Notes: generated by a model from the letters alone, not told the origin. A stretch of DNA of 64,000 nt from Haloarchaeobius litoreus (GCF_024495425.1 NZ_JANHJR010000003.1:124001-188000); one strand, 5' to 3'. Positions 54,137-63,271 are shown, numbered from the stretch's first letter. Translations and numbers: made by a program.

Positions 54137-55096
54137 TCACGCCTCCCACGGGCGGTCCGTGTCGCGGCCGAACAGTTCGCGCATGAGCACGACGATGCTC
54201 TCGGGTGGGAACTGTCCGCGCTCGGTGACGATGGCGTCGACGTATCGCGGCGGCGTCACGTCGAACGCCGGGTTCTCGACGGTGAAGCCGTCGGGGTCGC
54301 CCTGGATGCGCTCGCGCTCGGCCCCGCCGAGGACCTCCGACTCGTCGCGCATCTCGATCTCGACGGTGTGGCCCGTCAGCGTGTCCGGGTGGAGCTTGAT
54401 GGTCTGTGCGCCGACCATGATGGGGACGCCGCGGTCCCGGGCGTTCACCGCCAGCCCCGACGTACCGATCTTGTTGATGACGCTCCCGTCGGCAGCGATG
54501 GAGTCCGCGCCGACGACCACGTGGTCGACACGGTCGAGGTAGCGGCGCGCCGCGCTGTCGACGACGAGCGTGACGGGGACGCCCCACTCGCGCAGTTCCT
54601 CGGCGGTGATGTGGCCCTGCTTGCGCGGGCGGGTCTCCTTCACGATGGCCTCGATGTGCTTGCCCTGATCGAGCGCCGCCTTCACGCACGATAACGCGTC
54701 CGTCGAGTGGCAGTGGGTCATCACCACGTCGCCGTCGCGAAGGCGGTTCGCGCCGACCTCGCCGAGGCGCTCCTGTGCCTGGTCGAGCTCGCGCTGGAAC
54801 GCCTCGGCGCTGGCAACCGCCGACTCCTGCAACTCCGCGACGGTGTCGCCTGACACGTCCGCCATCACGAACCGGAGCGCGTTCGGCAGGCTCACCGCCG
54901 TCGGTCGCGTCTCGTACAGCGTCTTCGCCGCCTGCCTGAGCTCCCCGCGGAACGCCGCGGGCGAGTTCGCGTCGGACTCGCGGGCCTGGGTCGCGAGCGC
55001 CCCGGCGGCCGCGTTCGCGATGGCCGCCGCACCGCGGATCTCCATCGTGGCGATGTCGTCGGCGATGTCGGCAACGTCCGGATGTACGTCGGTCAT
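54137..55096 (-). CDS. Ribose-1,5-bisphosphate isomerase
   Basis: Converts ribose 1,5-bisphosphate to ribulose 1,5-bisphosphate. The 319-residue member of the eIF2B-alpha/MtnA/R15Pi family has the catalytic pair Cys129 (MTHCHSTD) and Asp198 (VVVGADSI); their 69-residue spacing equals that of the characterised archaeal enzyme. It also has the phosphate-binding KIGTSGLAVNARDRGVP. No Rubisco in the window. ATG 55096 (MTDVHPDVADIAD) fits the family; an ATG 21 bp upstream is possible. It is followed by DUF63 and PfkB on the same strand. Confidence 0.93.
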   Translation of the reverse strand: MTDVHPDVADIADDIATMEIRGAAAIANAAAGALATQARESDANSPAAFRGELRQAAKTLYETRPTAVSLPNALRFVMADVSGDTVAELQESAVASAEAFQRELDQAQERLGEVGANRLRDGDVVMTHCHSTDALSCVKAALDQGKHIEAIVKETRPRKQGHITAEELREWGVPVTLVVDSAARRYLDRVDHVVVGADSIAADGSVINKIGTSGLAVNARDRGVPIMVGAQTIKLHPDTLTGHTVEIEMRDESEVLGGAERERIQGDPDGFTVENPAFDVTPPRYVDAIVTERGQFPPESIVVLMRELFGRDTDRPWEA

Positions 55097-55195
55097 ATCC
55101 TTCAACTCGACCGCCACGACACAAAAATGGCGCGGCGCGAAGCGGTGTCTCGGGAGTGCGATAGAGGAAGACGGACGGTTCCGGGCACAGGCAGT

Positions 55196-56323
55196 TCAGG
55201 TACAGCGCCGGACGCCCGTGTCGATTCGCGGCCTGCCCGCATCGAGCGTGACGCCCGTCCTGACGGACCTGTAGCAGTAGCACCTGACGACCGCCGCGGA
55301 TGCGGTCCCGGTGTCCGCCGTGACGACCAGCGAGTAGAAGTCACCGACAGGCGTCGAGAGCGCGATGTCCTCCGAACCGCCAGCCGGGAGGTCGAGCGAC
55401 TGCTCGCCGACCGTCTGACCGTCGCGTTCCAGCGCCAGCGTCGCCGCCACGGCCGAGTCCGTCGCGTTGTCGACCGCGACCTGTACGTCTCCTCCCTCAC
55501 CACACCCGACGAGCGGATTGCCTTCAGCGGGGACGGTGATGCTGAGCAGCGGCCAGGCGTAGTCCGGTGGAATACGCCAGCGCGAGACGGTTCGGCCGCC
55601 AGTTTCTACATCGACATCGACGGTGTACTCCCCGGCGGTTGCGGTCAGCCCCTCGACGGCGACGGTCTGGTCCGCGTCGAGTTCGTAGGTACACTCGAAG
55701 AAGGTCAGCGAGTCGTGGGCAACGGCGAGCGTCACCGTGACCGGGTCCCCAGACTCGTTCGCTAGTTCGGCTCGGCCGCGCGTGTGCGTCTCCGGCGCGT
55801 CGGGTATCGAGTACGGGAGCGACGTCGTCGTCCCCTCGCCGGTCGCGCAGGCGCGGTCGACCAGCGTCTCCTCGAAGGATGGCTCGCCCGAACCATCGAC
55901 CTGCACGGTGAGCGACCCCCGATACCCCGCCTCGACCCGCCAGTCGTGGGTCGCGCTGCCGCCGGCATCAAGGCTCGCCGAGACTGTGTACGACCCCGGT
56001 TCCGGGACCGAGAAGAGCAACGCGACGACGCCGTCGTTCACGTCCCGCGTCCGTTCGTCGACGACCGTGCCGTCGCGGCGGAGTTCGGCCGTCACGGTCG
56101 CCGGTGCGTCTCCGTCGTTGTGGACGCTGACGTGCGCATCCAGCGCCCCGTCCGTGATGGCCGTCTGGAGCGGTTCGGTCGCCGTGGGACGGGCGGTGGC
56201 GGTTCCCGTCGATGTCTCGGCAGCCTCGGTACCGGTTCGGTCCCGGTCGAGACAGCCGGCCAGTGCTCCCGAGAGACCACCACCGACCGTGGAGAGGAGC
56301 GCACGGCGGGAGGGCAGTTGCAT
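55196..56323 (-). CDS. Exported lipoprotein of unknown function
   Basis: A 375-residue protein with a Tat-type signal and lipobox, MQLPSRRALLSTVGGGLSGALAGC (Cys24 as lipid site), then a Thr/Ala linker and three beta-sandwich-like repeats of the form GxYTVxxxxDxGG (about residues 60-140, 170-260 and 270-360). Cys residues pair in the last two. The repeated pattern suggests CARDB-like adhesive domains. ATG 56323 has a CTTATTCG box about 20-25 bp upstream. It is divergent from deoC. Confidence 0.75.
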   Translation of the reverse strand: MQLPSRRALLSTVGGGLSGALAGCLDRDRTGTEAAETSTGTATARPTATEPLQTAITDGALDAHVSVHNDGDAPATVTAELRRDGTVVDERTRDVNDGVVALLFSVPEPGSYTVSASLDAGGSATHDWRVEAGYRGSLTVQVDGSGEPSFEETLVDRACATGEGTTTSLPYSIPDAPETHTRGRAELANESGDPVTVTLAVAHDSLTFFECTYELDADQTVAVEGLTATAGEYTVDVDVETGGRTVSRWRIPPDYAWPLLSITVPAEGNPLVGCGEGGDVQVAVDNATDSAVAATLALERDGQTVGEQSLDLPAGGSEDIALSTPVGDFYSLVVTADTGTASAAVVRCYCYRSVRTGVTLDAGRPRIDTGVRRCT

Positions 56324-56416
56324 ACGGACATGTTCGAATAAGGATACAAATGCTTTGGGTCGCTGCGAGGGGCAGGCGACCACGTTGACGGGACCGTTGC
56401 CGACCGACGACCGGCG

Positions 56417-56425
56417 ACTACTATA
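56417..56425 (+). promoter_or_regulatory. TATA box of deoC
   Basis: ACTACTATA lies 25-33 bp before the deoC ATG (56450), which fits a leaderless transcript. Confidence 0.6.
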
Positions 56426-56449
56426 CCCCCTGGCCCACAACGGGGAGCC

Positions 56450-57091
56450 ATGAACCGCGAAGAGTTCGCCGCGAGCATCGACCACACAGTGCTCGGCCCG
56501 GAGACGACGCTGGACGACGTCGAGCGCGTCCTCGACGAGGCCGCCGAGTACGGGATGAACGCCTGCATCCCGCCGTGCTACGTCGAGGAGGCCAACGACT
56601 ACGCACCCGACGTGACCGTCGCGACGGTCATCGGCTTCCCGCACGGCAACAACACGCCCGAGGTGAAGCGCGACGAGGGCGTCGATGCCTGGGACAACGG
56701 CGCGGACGAGCTGGACGTGGTCATCAACGTCGGCCGGCTGAAGAGTGGGAACGCGGGCGCGGTCCACGACGAGCTGGAGGAGCTGGTCGCCGCGGTGCCG
56801 GTGCCGGTGAAGGTCATCATCGAGACGGCGCTGCTGACGGCGGACGAGAAGCACGCCGCCTGCAAGGCCGCCGCGGACGCCGACGCCGAGATGGTGAAGA
56901 CCTCGACCGGCTTCGCCGACGGCGGCGCGGAGGTCGCGGACGTCGAGCTGATGAGCGAGTACCTCCCCGTGAAGGCGAGCGGCGGTGTCGGCTCGTGGGC
57001 GGAGGCGAAGGCGATGTTCGACGCCGGCGCGGTGCGAATCGGCGCGTCCAGCGGCGTCGCTATCGTCGAGGACTTCGAAGAAAGCGAGTAG
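56450..57091 (+). CDS. deoC: Deoxyribose-phosphate aldolase
   Basis: Cleaves 2-deoxyribose 5-phosphate to acetaldehyde and glyceraldehyde 3-phosphate. The 213-residue class-I aldolase has the Schiff-base Lys150 in EMVKTSTGF, the proton relay Asp89 in ELDVVINVG, and the motif CIPPCYV. It completes deoxynucleoside breakdown and so extends the nucleoside-catabolic theme of this region. The substrate's upstream mutase is not seen here. Confidence 0.95.
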   Translation: MNREEFAASIDHTVLGPETTLDDVERVLDEAAEYGMNACIPPCYVEEANDYAPDVTVATVIGFPHGNNTPEVKRDEGVDAWDNGADELDVVINVGRLKSGNAGAVHDELEELVAAVPVPVKVIIETALLTADEKHAACKAAADADAEMVKTSTGFADGGAEVADVELMSEYLPVKASGGVGSWAEAKAMFDAGAVRIGASSGVAIVEDFEESE

Positions 57092-57109
57092 ACGGAGGGC
57101 GGCGCTTCC

Positions 57110-59026
57110 TTATTCGGCGCGACGGCGGCCGAACAGTGCGAGTGCGACGAGCGCGACGAGCGCGACGGCCGGACCGAAGCCGGGCATGCCGCCGAGCAGG
57201 CCACCGCCGTCGTCGTCGACGTTCAGATAGTTCCGTGCCTCCTGGGTGTCCATCTCGGGGAACTCCCTCTCGTCGGGGTCCCAGTCGCCGGGCATGAAGA
57301 CCTCCGTCTCGTCGCCGACGACCGCGAGCTCGCGCACGTCGGACTCGCTGGCGTCGCCGGAGACGGCACCGGAGAGTCGGACGTAGCTCACGGACTCGCC
57401 GTCGTCCATCTCGCCGTAGGCACTGGCGACGTTGATGTCATCGCCGTACTCCTCCTCCAGCACGTCGCGGAAGGCGGAGACGTTGTCGAAGCTCGCGCCG
57501 GCCTCGAAGGTGACGGTGCGGTCCTCCATCGAGACGTCCATCTTGGCCGTCTCGAACTCGGACTGCTGGAACGCCTCGAGCATGGCGCGGGACTGGTCGC
57601 TCCCGGTGCCCTCGCTCGACTGGAGCATGCTGTCGATGGCACCGCTCACGAGTTCCTCCTGGGCGAAGGTGGCGGACATCTCCGCGGTCAGCTCGCCGTT
57701 CTCGGTCCGGGCGCTCGCGGAGAACTCGGTGCTGCCGGACCACTCGACGCCCCGGCTCTCGAGCTCCTCGACGTAGGTCGCCCAGTTCTCGGTCCCGTAG
57801 TCGGCGGAGAACTCGACCTCCGCGGTGTTCCCGTCGGGCGATGAGACCGAGCCGCTCCAGGTGTACGTCCGCTGGAGGTCGGCTGCGGACTGGGCCTCGA
57901 TGCGTGCACGGCTCTCCTCGAGGTTCAGCTGCTCGCTGCTCATCTCGGAGGCCGCCATGATGTCGAGCATCGCGAGCGAGGCCTCGTCGTAGTCGTCGAT
58001 CTGGACCGACCAGCTCGCGCTGGCCTCCTCGCTCGTCACGTCGACGGACGCGGAGAGCTCGGTCAGCTCGACGGACTGGATCCGCTCGGCGAGTTCCTCG
58101 GCCTCGCTCTCCGAGAGGTTCATCTGCTGGGAGGAGGCGAGGGAGGTCGTCAGCTGCTCGGAGACGGCCTCGTCCACGCCGGTGAACTCGACCGTGTAGG
58201 CCATATCGACCCGGTTGGTGTCGCTGTCGAACGAGTGCGACTCGACGGTGACGGAGACATCACCGTCGAGCTGGCGGGCGACGAGCCCGAACTGCGACTC
58301 GAGGCTCCGACGGGCGCTCTCGCGGGTGTTCCACGAGTCGGCGCTGTAGGAGCCGACGACGTAGTCCTGCTCGCCGGAGAGGACGTAGCTGTCCTCGCGC
58401 TCCTCGAGCGTGAACGCGAACTGCATCTCGTCGACGCCGGGGTCCTCGGAGAACGTCGCGCTGACGGAGCCGTCGGTCGAGAACGTGCTCCCGGTCGTCG
58501 TCATCGAGCCCTCGGTCGAGAGGGACTCGACCATCGAGGTGCCCGTCGAGGCCGTCCCGGACTCGCTGGTGAACGTCCCGTCGAACGAGACGGAGCCCTG
58601 GGCGTTCTCGCGGGTCTGCTCGGCCGAGGCATCGAAGGAGAGGTCCTCGATGGAGTCGGGCGTGTCCATGGCGAACGAACCGTCGCCCGTCATGGACTCG
58701 GGCGTGAGTTCGAACGAGGCGTCGCCGGAGACGTTGTCCTCGGGTGCCTCGTCCATCGTGTCGTTGAGGAACACGTGGAACAGGCCCTCGGAGAGGTCGG
58801 CACCGTAGTGGCCGGTGCCGGAGCCGCTCGTGTCGTCGCGGTAGACGAGGACGGCGTCACCGTCGTCCTCGACGTAGATTTCGTCTGCCGATTCCAGGTC
58901 GTCTTGCTCCTGCGTGTCGTTCAGGGCGGACAGCGAGGAGCCCCCCACCGCGACTGCGCCGACCGTGCTCGTGACGAGCAGGGCGGCGAGCGCGAGTGCG
59001 AGGAGTGCGCGGCTGTGTGTTCGCAT
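57110..59026 (-). CDS. PGF-CTERM surface protein
   Basis: A 638-residue exported protein. The signal peptide is MRTHSRALLALALAALLVTSTVGAVAVG. The long ectodomain is acidic, Ser/Thr/Glu-rich and beta-rich with many DxSFxxDG-type repeats (residues about 95-250). The C-terminus GMPGFGPAVALVALVALALFGRRRAE is a PGF-CTERM sorting signal, cut and lipid-attached by archaeosortase A. It should be an S-layer-associated glycoprotein. ATG 59026 is chosen because GTTATAAC lies about 25-32 bp upstream, leaderless spacing. Confidence 0.9.
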   Translation of the reverse strand: MRTHSRALLALALAALLVTSTVGAVAVGGSSLSALNDTQEQDDLESADEIYVEDDGDAVLVYRDDTSGSGTGHYGADLSEGLFHVFLNDTMDEAPEDNVSGDASFELTPESMTGDGSFAMDTPDSIEDLSFDASAEQTRENAQGSVSFDGTFTSESGTASTGTSMVESLSTEGSMTTTGSTFSTDGSVSATFSEDPGVDEMQFAFTLEEREDSYVLSGEQDYVVGSYSADSWNTRESARRSLESQFGLVARQLDGDVSVTVESHSFDSDTNRVDMAYTVEFTGVDEAVSEQLTTSLASSQQMNLSESEAEELAERIQSVELTELSASVDVTSEEASASWSVQIDDYDEASLAMLDIMAASEMSSEQLNLEESRARIEAQSAADLQRTYTWSGSVSSPDGNTAEVEFSADYGTENWATYVEELESRGVEWSGSTEFSASARTENGELTAEMSATFAQEELVSGAIDSMLQSSEGTGSDQSRAMLEAFQQSEFETAKMDVSMEDRTVTFEAGASFDNVSAFRDVLEEEYGDDINVASAYGEMDDGESVSYVRLSGAVSGDASESDVRELAVVGDETEVFMPGDWDPDEREFPEMDTQEARNYLNVDDDGGGLLGGMPGFGPAVALVALVALALFGRRRAE

Positions 59027-59194
59027 AGCAATCATGTGTTGCAACTGAGATGTTATAACCCCATCGCCTTGGTTTCAGAGTGTGAAACTGCCGCAAGAAC
59101 CCCACGGAATGTTGCTGCACGAGAACCCCAGGCACACCGACGTGCGCGCCCTATCGTCGCGCTTTTGAACGCGCACCGGCAACAGATGGTAGGA

Positions 59195-60451
59195 ATGGCC
59201 CGATACCACATCGAGACGTACGGCTGTACCTCCAACCGGGGTGAGAGCCGACAGATCGAGTCGGCGCTCCGCGACGCGGGACACTACCGCGTCGACGGCC
59301 CCGAGCAGGCCGACGTCGCGATACTGAACACCTGTACGGTAGTCGAGAAGACGGAGCGGAACATGCTCCGTCGGGCCAAAGAACTCGAATCGGAGACGGC
59401 GGACCTCATCGTCACGGGCTGCATGGCGCTGGCCCAGGGCGAGGAGTTCCGCGACGAGGCGGTCGACGCCCAGATCCTCCACTGGGACGACGTGCCGACC
59501 GCTGTCACGAACGGCGAGTGCCCGACGCCCGGCCCCGGCGTGGAGCCGGTGCTCGACGGCGTCGTCGGTATCCTCCCCATCGCCCGGGGCTGCATGAGCG
59601 ACTGCTCGTACTGTATCACGAAGCAGGCGACGGGCAAGATCGAGTCGCCGTCGGTCGAGGAGAACCTCGAGAAGGCACGCGCGCTGGTCCACGCCGGCGC
59701 GAGGGAGCTCCGCATCACCGGGCAGGACACCGGTGTCTACGGCTGGGACACGGGCGAGCGCAAGCTGCACACGCTGCTCGACCGCATCTGCACAGAGATA
59801 GACGGCGAGTTCCGCGTCCGCGTCGGCATGGCGAACCCGAAGGGCGTCCACGGCATCCGCGAGGAGCTGGCCGCCGTGTTCGCCGAACACGACGAGCTGT
59901 ACGACTTCCTCCACGCGCCGGTGCAGTCCGGGAGCGACGACGTGCTCGGCGACATGCGCCGCCAGCACCAGGTCTCGGAGTACCTGGAGGTCGTCGAGGC
60001 GTTCGACGACGCGCTCGACTACTGGACACTCAGCACGGACTTCATCGTCGGCTTCCCCACCGAGACAGAGGCCGACCACGCACAGAGCATGGCGCTGCTG
60101 CGCGAGACGCGCCCCGAGAAGATCAACGTCACGCGGTTCTCGAAGCGCCCCGGCACCGACGCCGCCGAGATGAAGGGCCTGGGCGGGCAGACGAAGAAGG
60201 ACCGCTCGAAGGCGATGTCCGAGCTGAAGATGGCGGTCGTCGGCGACGCCTACGCGGCGATGGTCGGCGAGACGAAGACGGACTGCCTCGTCGTCGAGCA
60301 GGGGACCGGCGACTCGGTGAAGTGCCGCGACTCGGCGTACCGGCAGATCATCGTCCGGAACGCCACCGAGCACGGCCTCGAACCCGGCGACTTCGTCGAC
60401 CTCGAGGTGACCGGGCAGAACACCGTCTACGCCTTCGGGACGCCGGTCTGA
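59195..60451 (+). CDS. tRNA threonylcarbamoyladenosine-37 methylthiotransferase (e-MtaB/CDKAL1 type)
   Basis: Adds a methylthio group at C2 of t6A37 in tRNA. The 418-residue radical SAM protein has the N-terminal UPF0004 cluster (Cys11, and NTCTVVEK, VTGCMA), the radical-SAM motif CMSDCSYC (C-X3-C-X2-C), the GQDTGVYGWD block and a C-terminal TRAM domain. I start at 59195 (MARYHIETYGCTSN) from a CTTTTGAAC box about 27-30 bp upstream; ATG 59186 adds three residues. Its stop starts a chain of overlapping TGATG codons leading to the next gene. Confidence 0.93.
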   Translation: MARYHIETYGCTSNRGESRQIESALRDAGHYRVDGPEQADVAILNTCTVVEKTERNMLRRAKELESETADLIVTGCMALAQGEEFRDEAVDAQILHWDDVPTAVTNGECPTPGPGVEPVLDGVVGILPIARGCMSDCSYCITKQATGKIESPSVEENLEKARALVHAGARELRITGQDTGVYGWDTGERKLHTLLDRICTEIDGEFRVRVGMANPKGVHGIREELAAVFAEHDELYDFLHAPVQSGSDDVLGDMRRQHQVSEYLEVVEAFDDALDYWTLSTDFIVGFPTETEADHAQSMALLRETRPEKINVTRFSKRPGTDAAEMKGLGGQTKKDRSKAMSELKMAVVGDAYAAMVGETKTDCLVVEQGTGDSVKCRDSAYRQIIVRNATEHGLEPGDFVDLEVTGQNTVYAFGTPV

Positions 60452-60487
60452 TGTGGGGTCCAGCCTGATGGGAGGTCCAGTCTGATG
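60449..60487 (+). promoter_or_regulatory. 17-bp tandem stop/start cascade with Shine-Dalgarno core
   Basis: Units TGATG-TGGGGTCCAGCC (60449-60465) and TGATG-GGAGGTCCAGTC (60466-60482) are followed by a third TGATG (60483-60487) that opens the CinA-like gene. Each TGATG is a stop overlapping a start, so the stop of the upstream gene opens a 5-codon ORF, whose stop opens another 5-codon ORF, whose stop is the gene's start. GGAGGT at 60471-60476 lies 8 bp before the last ATG and pairs with the 16S tail. Confidence 0.8.
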
Positions 60488-61225
60488 CAGGTCGCCATCC
60501 TGACCGTCGGCGACGAGGTGCTCGCCGGCGAGACGACGAACACGAACGCCGCGTGGCTCGCCGAGGAGCTGACCGGGCGCGGCGTCACCGTCACACGCAT
60601 CCTCACGGTGCCCGACGACGAGGCGGTCATCGCCGAGTGGGTCCGCGAGTTCTCCGCGGGGTTCGACGCCGTCGTCGTCACCGGCGGCATCGGCGGCACG
60701 CCCGACGACGTGACCGTCGAGGCCGTCGCCCGGGCGTTCGACCGGCCGATGGTCGTCCGCGAGGACCAGCGCGAGCGATTGGTACGGCGGGCCGAGGCCT
60801 TCCGCGAGGCGAACCCCGACCTCGCCGCCGACTACGAGTTCGACGTGGACTTCGACGCGGTGGCGTCGCTCCCCGAGGGGGCCCGCACGCTGGTGACCGA
60901 CGAGAGCTGGGCCCCCGGCTGTGTCGTCGCGAACGTCTACGTCCTGCCAGGCATCCCCGAAGAGATGCGGGCGATGTTCGCCGTCGTCGCCGACGAGTTC
61001 GCCGGCGACCGGACCAGCGAGACGGTGTACACGCCGACACCGGAGGGCGCACTCGGCGGCGCGCTCGGTGTGGTTCGCGAGCGGTTCGACGTGGCCGTCG
61101 GGAGCTACCCCGCACCGGTCGACGAACCGGGGCGGATCCGAGTGTCGGGGTCGGACCCGGACGCGGTCGCTGCGGCAGTCGCGTGGCTCCGGGACCACGT
61201 CGAGACCTGCGAGCCGCCGGAGTAG
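60485..61225 (+). CDS. CinA N-terminal / molybdopterin-binding-like protein
   Basis: A 246-residue protein of the MoCF/CinA N-terminal fold: MQVAILTVGDEVLAGETTNTNAAWLAEEL, then VVVTGGIGGTPDDVTVEAVARAF. Stand-alone domains may bind molybdopterin or act as ADP-ribose-type pyrophosphatases. The start is fixed by a TGATG overlap and an SD core. It is translationally coupled to the tRNA methylthiotransferase through the 17-bp repeats. Confidence 0.88.
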   Translation: MQVAILTVGDEVLAGETTNTNAAWLAEELTGRGVTVTRILTVPDDEAVIAEWVREFSAGFDAVVVTGGIGGTPDDVTVEAVARAFDRPMVVREDQRERLVRRAEAFREANPDLAADYEFDVDFDAVASLPEGARTLVTDESWAPGCVVANVYVLPGIPEEMRAMFAVVADEFAGDRTSETVYTPTPEGALGGALGVVRERFDVAVGSYPAPVDEPGRIRVSGSDPDAVAAAVAWLRDHVETCEPPE

Positions 61226-61316
61226 CGGGACGGTGGCGTGGACCGGGGCAGCGACAGTCGGCCTGTGTCCGGCAGCAGTTCGCCGGGGGACCCGTCGTGG
61301 GTCCTCCCCTGTCGCC

Positions 61317-61661
61317 CTACTCCACTTCCTCCAGCACCGACGCACCGCGCCCCTCCTTCGACTCCCACTCCCACTCGTCGTCGACCCGGACGCGTCCGTC
61401 GTCGAGGAGGGTCACGGTGCCGACGGAGTGTCCAGTCGCCGTCTCGCCGTCCGCGTGGAGCTGGACGTAGCGGATGTCCCAGCGACCGTCCGCGAGCGTG
61501 CCGACGAGGTGCCCCTCGACGATGGTGCCGCCCGCGTAGTGAGCGTGGATTCGGTCGCCGTCCTGTTCGAACTCGAACCGGGTGTCGGCGCTGACCTCGC
61601 CCGATTCGTCGTTCGCGACGCCGACGAGCGTGCGCCCGTCGAGCGAGAGTTCGTCGGTCAT
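61317..61661 (-). CDS. Small beta-rich protein
   Basis: A 114-residue acidic protein, MTDELSLDGRTLVGVANDESGEVSADTRFEFEQDGDRIHAHYAGGTIVEGHLVGTLADGRWDIRYVQLHADGE..., with alternating strands typical of a small lipocalin-like or streptavidin-like barrel and a conserved GRTLVGVANDE opening. Relatives are sometimes labelled N-acetylglutamate synthase, which is doubtful. ATG 61661 chosen by family start. Function unknown. Confidence 0.7.
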   Translation of the reverse strand: MTDELSLDGRTLVGVANDESGEVSADTRFEFEQDGDRIHAHYAGGTIVEGHLVGTLADGRWDIRYVQLHADGETATGHSVGTVTLLDDGRVRVDDEWEWESKEGRGASVLEEVE

Positions 61662-61711
61662 ACCCGGACAACCGGGGGAGCGCATCTAACTGTTCGGGGA
61701 GCCGCAACCAG

Positions 61712-62635
61712 TCACTCCCCGGAGTTGCCGACCAGTCGCTCCGCCTCCTCGTCCTCCTTCCACTCGCCGAGTTCCTTCGGGTCGATGTGGACGAACACGT
61801 CGTCGACCTCGGGGAGTTCCTGGATGGCCTGCACCACGTCGCTCTCGATGTCGTGGGCCTCGAACAGGGTCCGGTCGCCCTCGACCTCGATGTGGAGGCT
61901 CACGTCGATCTCCGGGCCGACGTAGTGGGCGACGACGTCGTGGACGCCCTCGACCTCGGGATGGGCAGTGGCACGTTCGACGATCTCCGCACGCAGGTCG
62001 TCCGGCGGCGCGCCGCCGACGAGGTAGTTGACGTTGTCGCGGACGATCTCGACGCCCGTCCAGAGGATACCGAGCGAGACGAGCGCGGCCGCCAGCGGGT
62101 CGAGCACCGGGTAGCCCGCGGCCGAACCGAGGACGCCGACGAGTGCAGCCAGCGCCGTGAGCACGTCGTTGCGGTTGTCGAGCGCCGTTGCGACCAGCGC
62201 CGGGGAGTTCGCGTCCGAGCCCCGTGTCAGACAGTAGCGGTAGAGCCCGATCTTGAGCACAGCGGAGCCCGCGAGCACGCCGATACCGGCCGGCGTCGCG
62301 TGGACGGCGATGTCACCGGCCAGCAGCGTGGTGCTCGACTGCCAGAAGACGAGGACACCGGCGGCGAAGATACCGGCGGCGACGAACAGCGAGACGAACG
62401 GCTCGATGCGCTCGTGGCCGTGAGGGTGCTCGAAGTCCGGCGGCTGGGTCGTCAGGTAGAGCCCGACGAGGACGACGAGGCTGTAGACGGAGTCCGAGAG
62501 GCTGTTGACCGCCTCGGAGCCGACCGCGAGACTCCCGCTCTCGACGTACACCGCGCCCTTCGCCAGCGCCAGCGCGACGTTGGCGAGCAGCACGACGGCT
62601 CCGACCCGGCGGACGGTCTGTCGGCGGTCGTCCAT
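61712..62635 (-). CDS. Cation diffusion facilitator transporter
   Basis: A 307-residue CDF metal/proton antiporter with six helices and a cytosolic domain (about residues 210-295). The transport site is Asn44/Asp48 in helix 2 (NSLSD) and Asp153/Asp157 in helix 5 (DNRND) instead of the His-Asp pairs of zinc CDFs. Family knowledge links N-D/D-D sites to manganese or iron rather than zinc. The C-terminal domain HYVGPEIDVSLHIEVEGD is usual. It lies next to the HIT gene on the same strand. Confidence 0.9.
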   Translation of the reverse strand: MDDRRQTVRRVGAVVLLANVALALAKGAVYVESGSLAVGSEAVNSLSDSVYSLVVLVGLYLTTQPPDFEHPHGHERIEPFVSLFVAAGIFAAGVLVFWQSSTTLLAGDIAVHATPAGIGVLAGSAVLKIGLYRYCLTRGSDANSPALVATALDNRNDVLTALAALVGVLGSAAGYPVLDPLAAALVSLGILWTGVEIVRDNVNYLVGGAPPDDLRAEIVERATAHPEVEGVHDVVAHYVGPEIDVSLHIEVEGDRTLFEAHDIESDVVQAIQELPEVDDVFVHIDPKELGEWKEDEEAERLVGNSGE

Positions 62636-62716
62636 TCGTGACGAGTAGTCGGTCGGCCGGTACTTAGAAGGACTGTTTCGAGGGAGGGCAAGCGGATGTG
62701 AGCGACGAGCGGTGGG

Positions 62717-63271
62717 TCACTCGGAGCCGTCCTCGGGGAACAGCACCGCCGTCTCGTCGCCGTCGACGACCGCGCCGTCCTGTGCGGCAAACGCCTCGTG
62801 CAGCCGCTCGTAGGTCTCCGAGACCGCCTCGACGATGACCTTCGTGTCGCCGACGACCGGCATGAAGTTCGTATCGCCCTGCCACCGCGGGACGACGTGG
62901 GTGTGGAGGTGGTCGTCGATGGAGCCGCCTGCCGCGCCGCCGCCGAGGTTCAGCCCGGCGTTGTAGCCGTCCGGGCCCATCGCCTCGTCGAGCGCGTCGA
63001 ACGTGCGCTGCTTCAGCCGTCCATGTGCCAGCAGCGTCTCGTCGTCGAGGTCCCGGAAATCCCCGGTGTGCTCGTACGGGATGACCATCGCGTGGCCCGG
63101 ATTGTACGGGTAGTTGTTCAGGATGACGAACGCAGCCTCGTTCCGGGCGACGATGCGGTACTCGCGGTCGGCGTCCCGGTCGGGGAGTTCACAGAAGGGG
63201 CAGCCGTCGATGTCATCGGTGCCGTCGCGTTCGACCCAGTCGATGCGCCACGGCGCGAACACCTGGTCCAT
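62717..63271 (-). CDS. HIT-family hydrolase
   Basis: A 184-residue histidine-triad protein that likely cleaves a dinucleotide or adenylylated compound such as Ap4A. The triad is DHLHTHVVPRW (H-X-H-X-H), and the N-terminal zinc-binding pair CPFCELPDRD is present, as in Ap4A phosphorylases. The C-terminus is a helix plus acidic tail. The ATG at 63271 gives MDQVFAPWRIDWVERDG, the family start. It precedes the CDF gene by about 80 bp. Confidence 0.92.
   Translation of the reverse strand: MDQVFAPWRIDWVERDGTDDIDGCPFCELPDRDADREYRIVARNEAAFVILNNYPYNPGHAMVIPYEHTGDFRDLDDETLLAHGRLKQRTFDALDEAMGPDGYNAGLNLGGGAAGGSIDDHLHTHVVPRWQGDTNFMPVVGDTKVIVEAVSETYERLHEAFAAQDGAVVDGDETAVLFPEDGSE

Noticed and set aside
58235-59194. 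Upstream extension of the tRNA methylthiotransferase
   Set aside because: The frame is open but antisense to the PGF-CTERM gene; the family N-terminus and the promoter box both point to 59195.
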